Source of the DNA: Enterobacter sp. R4-368
GTDB lineage: Bacteria > Pseudomonadota > Gammaproteobacteria > Enterobacterales > Enterobacteriaceae
Reading direction: 5' to 3'
DNA length: 64,000 nucleotides
Assembly (NCBI RefSeq): GCF_000410515.1
Contig: NC_021500.1
Location: 4,464,001-4,528,000 of the forward strand
In this document: positions 59,800 to 64,000 of the stretch, one piece after another
Position numbering within the stretch: position 1 is the stretch's first letter
Layout: every line of letters starts with the position of its first letter
Notes under the pieces: generated by a model
What the model was told of the DNA's origin: nothing
The model's database searches: none
The model's input: only the letters and a program-made list of their open reading frames with translations
Translations under genes and position numbers: made by a program

Positions 59800-61565
59800 T
59801 GAAACTGCCAGTCAGAGAATTTGATGCTGTTGTTATTGGTGCCGGTGGCGCAGGTATGCGCGCGGCGCTGCAAATTTCCCAGAGCGGGCAAACCTGTGCG
59901 CTGCTCTCTAAAGTCTTTCCAACCCGTTCTCACACCGTATCTGCGCAGGGCGGTATTACCGTTGCGCTGGGTAATACCCATGAAGATAACTGGGAATGGC
60001 ACATGTACGACACGGTAAAAGGTTCCGATTACATCGGTGACCAGGATGCCATTGAATATATGTGTAAAACCGGCCCGGAAGCGATTCTTGAGCTGGAACA
60101 TATGGGTCTGCCGTTCTCCCGTCTCGATGATGGCCGTATCTATCAACGCCCGTTTGGCGGCCAGTCGAAAAACTTCGGCGGCGAGCAGGCGGCGCGCACG
60201 GCAGCCGCAGCGGACCGTACCGGTCATGCGCTGTTGCACACCCTTTATCAGCAAAACCTGAAAAATCACACGACGATCTTTTCCGAGTGGTACGCGCTGG
60301 ATCTGGTGAAAAACCAGGATGGCGCGGTGGTGGGTTGTACCGCACTGTGTATTGAAACCGGTGAAGTGGTCTACTTCAAAGCGCGTGCAACCGTGCTGGC
60401 GACCGGCGGCGCGGGCCGTATTTACCAGTCCACCACCAACGCACATATCAATACCGGCGACGGCGTGGGTATGGCGCTGCGCGCAGGCGTACCGGTGCAG
60501 GATATGGAAATGTGGCAGTTTCACCCGACCGGTATCGCGGGCGCGGGTGTGCTGGTAACGGAAGGTTGCCGCGGGGAAGGCGGTTACCTGCTGAACAAAC
60601 ATGGCGAGCGCTTTATGGAGCGTTATGCGCCAAACGCCAAAGACCTGGCGGGTCGTGATGTGGTGGCGCGTTCCATCATGATCGAAATCCGTGAAGGTCG
60701 CGGCTGTGACGGCCCGTGGGGCCCGCACGCGAAACTGAAACTCGATCACCTGGGTAAAGAGGTGCTGGAATCGCGCCTGCCGGGGATCCTTGAACTGTCG
60801 CGCACCTTCGCACACGTCGACCCGGTGAAAGAGCCGATCCCGGTCATCCCGACTTGCCACTATATGATGGGCGGTATTCCGACCAAAGTCACTGGCCAGG
60901 CGCTGACGGTGAACGAGAAAGGCGAAGATGTCGTCATTCCGGGGCTGTTTGCCGTAGGTGAAATTGCCTGTGTATCCGTACACGGTGCTAACCGTCTGGG
61001 CGGTAACTCGCTGCTGGATCTGGTGGTGTTCGGTCGCGCGGCAGGTCTGCATTTACAAGAGTCTATCGCCGAGCAGGGCGCGCTGCGCGATGCCAGCGAG
61101 TCTGATATCGAAGGTTCCCTTGAGCGCCTCAACCGCTGGAACAACAACCGCAATGGCGAAGATCCGGTCACCATTCGTAAAGCGCTGCAAGAGTGTATGC
61201 AGCATAACTTCTCGGTCTTCCGCGAAGGCGATGCGATGGCGAAAGGGCTTGAGCAACTGAAAGTGATCCGCGAACGTCTGAAAAACGCCCGTCTGGACGA
61301 TACCTCCACCGAATTTAACACCCAGCGCGTTGAGTGCCTGGAGCTGGATAACCTGATGGAAACCGCGTATGCAACGGCGGTCTCCGCAAACTTCCGTACT
61401 GAGAGCCGTGGCGCGCATAGCCGCTTCGACTATCCGGATCGTGACGACGAAAACTGGCTGTGCCATTCCCTGTATCTGCCAGAAACGGAGTCCATGACGC
61501 GTCGCAGCGTCAATATGGAACCGAAACTGCGTCCGGCATTCCCGCCGAAGATTCGTACTTATTAA
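59799..61565 (+). CDS. sdhA: SdhA, succinate dehydrogenase flavoprotein subunit
   Basis: 588 residues, E. coli length, from the ATG at 59799; the four upstream in-frame codons are rejected. FAD fold [14 protein letters not shown], covalent-flavin histidine H45 in [11 protein letters not shown], substrate residues in [20 protein letters not shown] and [14 protein letters not shown]. Oxidises succinate to fumarate. The minus-strand open frame at 59769-61052 is its shadow. Confidence 0.98.
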   Translation: MKLPVREFDAVVIGAGGAGMRAALQISQSGQTCALLSKVFPTRSHTVSAQGGITVALGNTHEDNWEWHMYDTVKGSDYIGDQDAIEYMCKTGPEAILELEHMGLPFSRLDDGRIYQRPFGGQSKNFGGEQAARTAAAADRTGHALLHTLYQQNLKNHTTIFSEWYALDLVKNQDGAVVGCTALCIETGEVVYFKARATVLATGGAGRIYQSTTNAHINTGDGVGMALRAGVPVQDMEMWQFHPTGIAGAGVLVTEGCRGEGGYLLNKHGERFMERYAPNAKDLAGRDVVARSIMIEIREGRGCDGPWGPHAKLKLDHLGKEVLESRLPGILELSRTFAHVDPVKEPIPVIPTCHYMMGGIPTKVTGQALTVNEKGEDVVIPGLFAVGEIACVSVHGANRLGGNSLLDLVVFGRAAGLHLQESIAEQGALRDASESDIEGSLERLNRWNNNRNGEDPVTIRKALQECMQHNFSVFREGDAMAKGLEQLKVIRERLKNARLDDTSTEFNTQRVECLELDNLMETAYATAVSANFRTESRGAHSRFDYPDRDDENWLCHSLYLPETESMTRRSVNMEPKLRPAFPPKIRTY

Positions 61566-61580
61566 TGCGGAGACAGGATA

Positions 61581-62297
61581 ATGAAACTCGAATTTTCGAT
61601 TTATCGCTATAACCCGGACGTTGATGACGCGCCGCGCATGCAGGATTACACCCTTGAAGGCGAAGAAGGGCGTGACATGATGCTGCTGGATGCGTTAATG
61701 CAGCTGAAAGAAAAAGATCCTACGCTGTCGTTCCGCCGCTCCTGCCGTGAAGGGGTGTGTGGTTCCGATGGTTTGAACATGAACGGTAAGAATGGTCTGG
61801 CGTGTATCACCCCGATTTCCGCTCTGGGCAACGGCAAACAGAAGATTGTGATCCGTCCTCTGCCTGGTCTGCCGGTAATCCGCGATTTGGTGGTGGACAT
61901 GGGACAATTCTACGCCCAATATGAGAAGATTAAGCCTTACTTATTGAATAATGGGCAAAATCCGCCAGCAAGAGAGCACTTACAGTCACCTGATCAGCGT
62001 GAAAAACTCGACGGTTTGTATGAATGTATTCTCTGCGCCTGCTGCTCGACATCTTGCCCGTCGTTCTGGTGGAACCCGGACAAATTTATCGGCCCGGCCG
62101 GTCTGCTGGCGGCGTACCGTTTCCTGATCGACAGCCGCGATACGGAAACCGATAACCGTCTGGAAGGGTTAAGCGATGCTTTCAGTGTATTCCGCTGCCA
62201 CAGCATTATGAACTGCGTCAGTGTATGCCCGAAAGGGCTGAACCCGACGCGCGCCATCGGCCATATTAAGTCGATGTTGTTGCAACGAAGCGCATAA
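61581..62297 (+). CDS. sdhB: SdhB, succinate dehydrogenase iron-sulfur subunit
   Basis: 238 residues, E. coli length. [2Fe-2S] ligands in CREGVCGSDGLNMNGKNGLAC (split by the motif), [4Fe-4S] in CILCACCSTSC, [3Fe-4S] in CHSIMNCVSVCPKG. Passes electrons from SdhA flavin to quinone at SdhCD. GGAG lies before the ATG, 15 bp after sdhA. Confidence 0.98.
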   Translation: MKLEFSIYRYNPDVDDAPRMQDYTLEGEEGRDMMLLDALMQLKEKDPTLSFRRSCREGVCGSDGLNMNGKNGLACITPISALGNGKQKIVIRPLPGLPVIRDLVVDMGQFYAQYEKIKPYLLNNGQNPPAREHLQSPDQREKLDGLYECILCACCSTSCPSFWWNPDKFIGPAGLLAAYRFLIDSRDTETDNRLEGLSDAFSVFRCHSIMNCVSVCPKGLNPTRAIGHIKSMLLQRSA

Positions 62298-62304
62298 ATG
62301 TCAG

Positions 62305-62386
62305 TGCCGGATGGCGCTGACGCGTATCCGGCCTACATTAATAGTGATGTTTTTTTTGCCCGGCAGCGTTAGCGCCGCCGGGTAAC
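62305..62386. repeat. Inverted REP pair (BIME-like) after sdhB
   Basis: First unit 62305-62336: TGCCGG...CCGGCCTAC around GGCGCTGACGCG. Second unit 62358-62386 in the opposite orientation: GCCCGGC...GCCGGGTAAC around AGCGTTAGCGC. Between them is GATG plus T8. Such pairs shield upstream mRNA from 3' exonucleases. Confidence 0.75.
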
Positions 62387-62398
62387 AAGGAAGCAGGA

Positions 62399-62564
62399 AA
62401 CCTTTAAAAACCGCCACAGTAGACATAATCGAGATGTCTGGTGCGAGACAAGGCGGCAACTGAGCGCATCCCTGGGAGCATAGTCAACTATGTGACCAGA
62501 GTAAGCAAAGGTAGCCAACGCAGTCGCAGCCCGGACAGCGAAGATTAGGCAGTTTTTAAAGGTT
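62399..62564. repeat. 166-bp inverted-repeat element, ERIC-like centre
   Basis: Ends are a 17-bp inverted repeat, AACCTTTAAAAACCGCC and GGCAGTTTTTAAAGGTT, matching at 16 of 17. The middle has the short palindrome CATAGTCAACTATG then GTGACC...GTAAGC and GTAGCCAACGCAG, the order seen in ERIC elements. No coding capacity. It looks like a non-autonomous mobile repeat or a conserved folded leader. ERIC kinship is a judgement by eye. Confidence 0.7.
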
Positions 62565-62598
62565 CCTTCGCGGGCCACCAAGAGCCCGCAAGTGAACC
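62561..62598 (+). promoter_or_regulatory. Hairpin in sucA leader
   Basis: GGTTC...GAACC outside and GCGGGC / GCCCGC inside, with mismatches between and an 8-nt loop. It lies 75 nt before the sucA ATG and could affect processing or translation of the suc part of the message. Confidence 0.5.
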
Positions 62599-62673
62599 CT
62601 GGGACGTGCGCTAACGGGTGTACGTCGTAGTTATCCACGGCGAAGTAAGCATAACAATGCTTAAGGGATCACG

Positions 62674-64000
62674 ATGCAGAACGGCGCAATGAAAGCCTGG
62701 CTGGACTCTTCTTACCTCTCTGGGTCGAACCAGAGCTGGATAGAACAGCTCTATGAAGACTTCTTAACCGATCCTGACTCGGTAGATGCAAACTGGCGTT
62801 CTATGTTCCAGCAGTTACCGGGCACCGGAGTCAAACCGGATCAGTTCCACTCCAAGACGCGTGATTATTTCCGTCAGCTGGCGAAAGATGCTTCACGTTA
62901 CTCTTCCTCTATTTCCGACCCCGACACCAATGTGAAGCAGGTTAAAGTCCTGCAACTTATCAACGCATACCGTTTTCGTGGTCATCAACATGCGAACCTC
63001 GATCCGCTGGGATTGTGGCAGCAAGAGAGGGTTCCCGATCTCGATCCGGCTTATCACGATCTGACGGAAGCCGATTTCCAGAACAGCTTTAACGTGGGGT
63101 CTTTTGCGATTGGCAAAGACACCATGCCGCTGGGCGAATTGATTAACGCACTGAAAGAGACCTATTGCGGTTCGATCGGTGCGGAATATATGCATATCAC
63201 CAGCACCGAAGAGAAGCGCTGGATCCAGCAACGCATCGAATCCGCAGCCGGTAAATCCAGCTTCAGCAGCGAAGAGAAAAAACGCTTCCTGACTGAACTG
63301 ACGGCCGCAGAAGGTCTTGAACGTTATCTGGGCGCGAAATTCCCCGGTGCGAAGCGCTTCTCGCTGGAAGGCGGCGATGCGCTGGTGCCGATGCTCAAAG
63401 AGATGATCCGTCATGCGGGCAAGAGCGGTACCCGTGAAGTGGTGCTGGGTATGGCGCACCGCGGACGTCTGAACGTACTGGTTAACGTGCTGGGTAAACA
63501 GCCGCAGGATCTGTTTGACGAATTCGCCGGTAAACATAAAGAACACCTCGGCACCGGCGACGTGAAATACCACATGGGCTTCTCGTCCGATGTGGAAACG
63601 GAAGGCGGCCTGGTACACCTGGCGCTGGCGTTTAACCCGTCACACCTCGAGATTGTCAGCCCGGTGGTTATCGGTTCCGTTCGTGCGCGTCTTGACCGCC
63701 TTGACGAACCGAGCAGCAATAAAGTGCTGCCAATCACCATTCACGGCGACGCCGCCGTTGCGGGCCAGGGCGTGGTGCAGGAAACCCTGAACATGTCGAA
63801 AGCACGCGGCTACGAAGTGGGTGGCACGGTGCGTATCGTCATTAACAACCAGGTGGGCTTCACCACCTCGAACCCGCTGGATGCGCGCTCTACGCCATAC
63901 TGTACCGACATCGGTAAGATGGTGCAGGCGCCGATTTTCCACGTTAATGCGGACGATCCGGAAGCCGTGGCGTTCGTCACTCGCCTGGCGCTCGACTTCC
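62674..64000 (+). CDS. sucA: SucA, 2-oxoglutarate dehydrogenase E1 (5' part)
   Basis: First 442 codons of a protein usually about 935 residues; it runs off the right edge. It starts MQNGAMKAWLDSSYLSGSNQ; AAGGGA lies before the ATG. Visible family segments: RFRGHQHANLDPLG, EGGDALVPMLKEM, VVLGMAHRGRLNVLVNVLGK, KYHMGFSSD and the ThDP-region start INNQVGFTTSNP. It decarboxylates 2-oxoglutarate with thiamine diphosphate and succinylates E2 (SucB). Confidence 0.98.
   Translation, partial: MQNGAMKAWLDSSYLSGSNQSWIEQLYEDFLTDPDSVDANWRSMFQQLPGTGVKPDQFHSKTRDYFRQLAKDASRYSSSISDPDTNVKQVKVLQLINAYRFRGHQHANLDPLGLWQQERVPDLDPAYHDLTEADFQNSFNVGSFAIGKDTMPLGELINALKETYCGSIGAEYMHITSTEEKRWIQQRIESAAGKSSFSSEEKKRFLTELTAAEGLERYLGAKFPGAKRFSLEGGDALVPMLKEMIRHAGKSGTREVVLGMAHRGRLNVLVNVLGKQPQDLFDEFAGKHKEHLGTGDVKYHMGFSSDVETEGGLVHLALAFNPSHLEIVSPVVIGSVRARLDRLDEPSSNKVLPITIHGDAAVAGQGVVQETLNMSKARGYEVGGTVRIVINNQVGFTTSNPLDARSTPYCTDIGKMVQAPIFHVNADDPEAVAFVTRLALDF

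Larger units (their letters stand above)
62298..62673 (+). other. sdhB-sucA intercistronic region packed with repeats
   Basis: 376 bp with no gene; the operon transcript passes through it. In order: an inverted pair of REP units, a 166-bp inverted-repeat element, a hairpin leader and the sucA ribosome-binding site. No CDS in any frame has a start signal. Confidence 0.75.

Noticed and set aside
59769..61052. 427-codon minus-strand open frame inside sdhA
   Set aside because: Antisense shadow of a conserved gene with no start signal.
62369..62638. 89-codon minus-strand frame over the sdhB-sucA repeats
   Set aside because: It is made of the inverted-repeat element and leader hairpin, with no start signal.
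1..64000. CRISPR arrays, IS elements, integrases or prophage
   Set aside because: No regularly spaced direct repeats, transposase, integrase or phage genes were seen. The only tandem repeats are the duplicated tRNA genes.

Overview
This 64 kb window is ordinary enterobacterial chromosome. Gene order and protein sequences follow the Escherichia coli/Salmonella segment from cobC-nadD to sucA almost gene for gene, with roughly 55% G+C and tRNA sequences of the E. coli type. The extra cobD, a GH20 chitobiase behind chiP and a Klebsiella-like NagE membrane domain point to a Kosakonia/Enterobacter/Klebsiella-type genus rather than E. coli. I cannot name the species from this sequence alone.

Layout. 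(1) 1-18.0 kb: cobC start, cobD, nadD-holA-lptE-leuS, ybeL, the gltIJKL glutamate/aspartate importer with an SroC-type RNA between gltI and gltJ, lnt-corC-ybeY-ybeZ, miaB, ubiF and an unrecognised membrane protein. (2) 18.0-18.9 kb: a seven-tRNA operon (Met-Leu-Gln-Gln-Met-Gln-Gln) with a stringent-type promoter. (3) 19-34.2 kb: asnB, then the amino-sugar/chitin block: nagD-nagC-nagA-nagB divergent from nagE, a small lipoprotein, glnS, and a chiP-chitobiase pair behind two near-identical NagC-type palindromes. Chitobiose can thus enter by ChiP, be split by chitobiase, be imported by NagE and be fed into glycolysis by NagA/NagB, with NagC as the likely common repressor. (4) 34.2-39.4 kb: fur with its uof leader peptide, fldA, ybfE, ybfF, seqA-pgm. 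(5) 39.4-42.9 kb: accessory segment holding an orphan TccC/RHS-type toxin and a half-size EamA transporter, where E. coli has potE-speF. (6) 42.9-50.7 kb: kdpFABC-kdpDE potassium system with a KdpE box. (7) 51-57.1 kb: ybfA, a wrecked ybgA, phrB, ybgI, pxpBCA and nei. (8) 57.1-64 kb: gltA divergent from sdhCDAB-sucA, with a REP pair and a 166-bp inverted-repeat element inside the sdhB-sucA gap.

The least ordinary item is the TccC-like protein, whose last 265 or so residues match no toxin fold I can name and which has no TcA or TcB partner in view. Other points of interest are the ybgA remnant, the sdhB-sucA repeat element, the NagC palindrome pair, the lack of chiQ, the divergent NagE membrane domain, the cobD/nadD tail overlap and three unassigned small membrane or lipoprotein genes. 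I see no CRISPR array, prophage, IS element or transposase.
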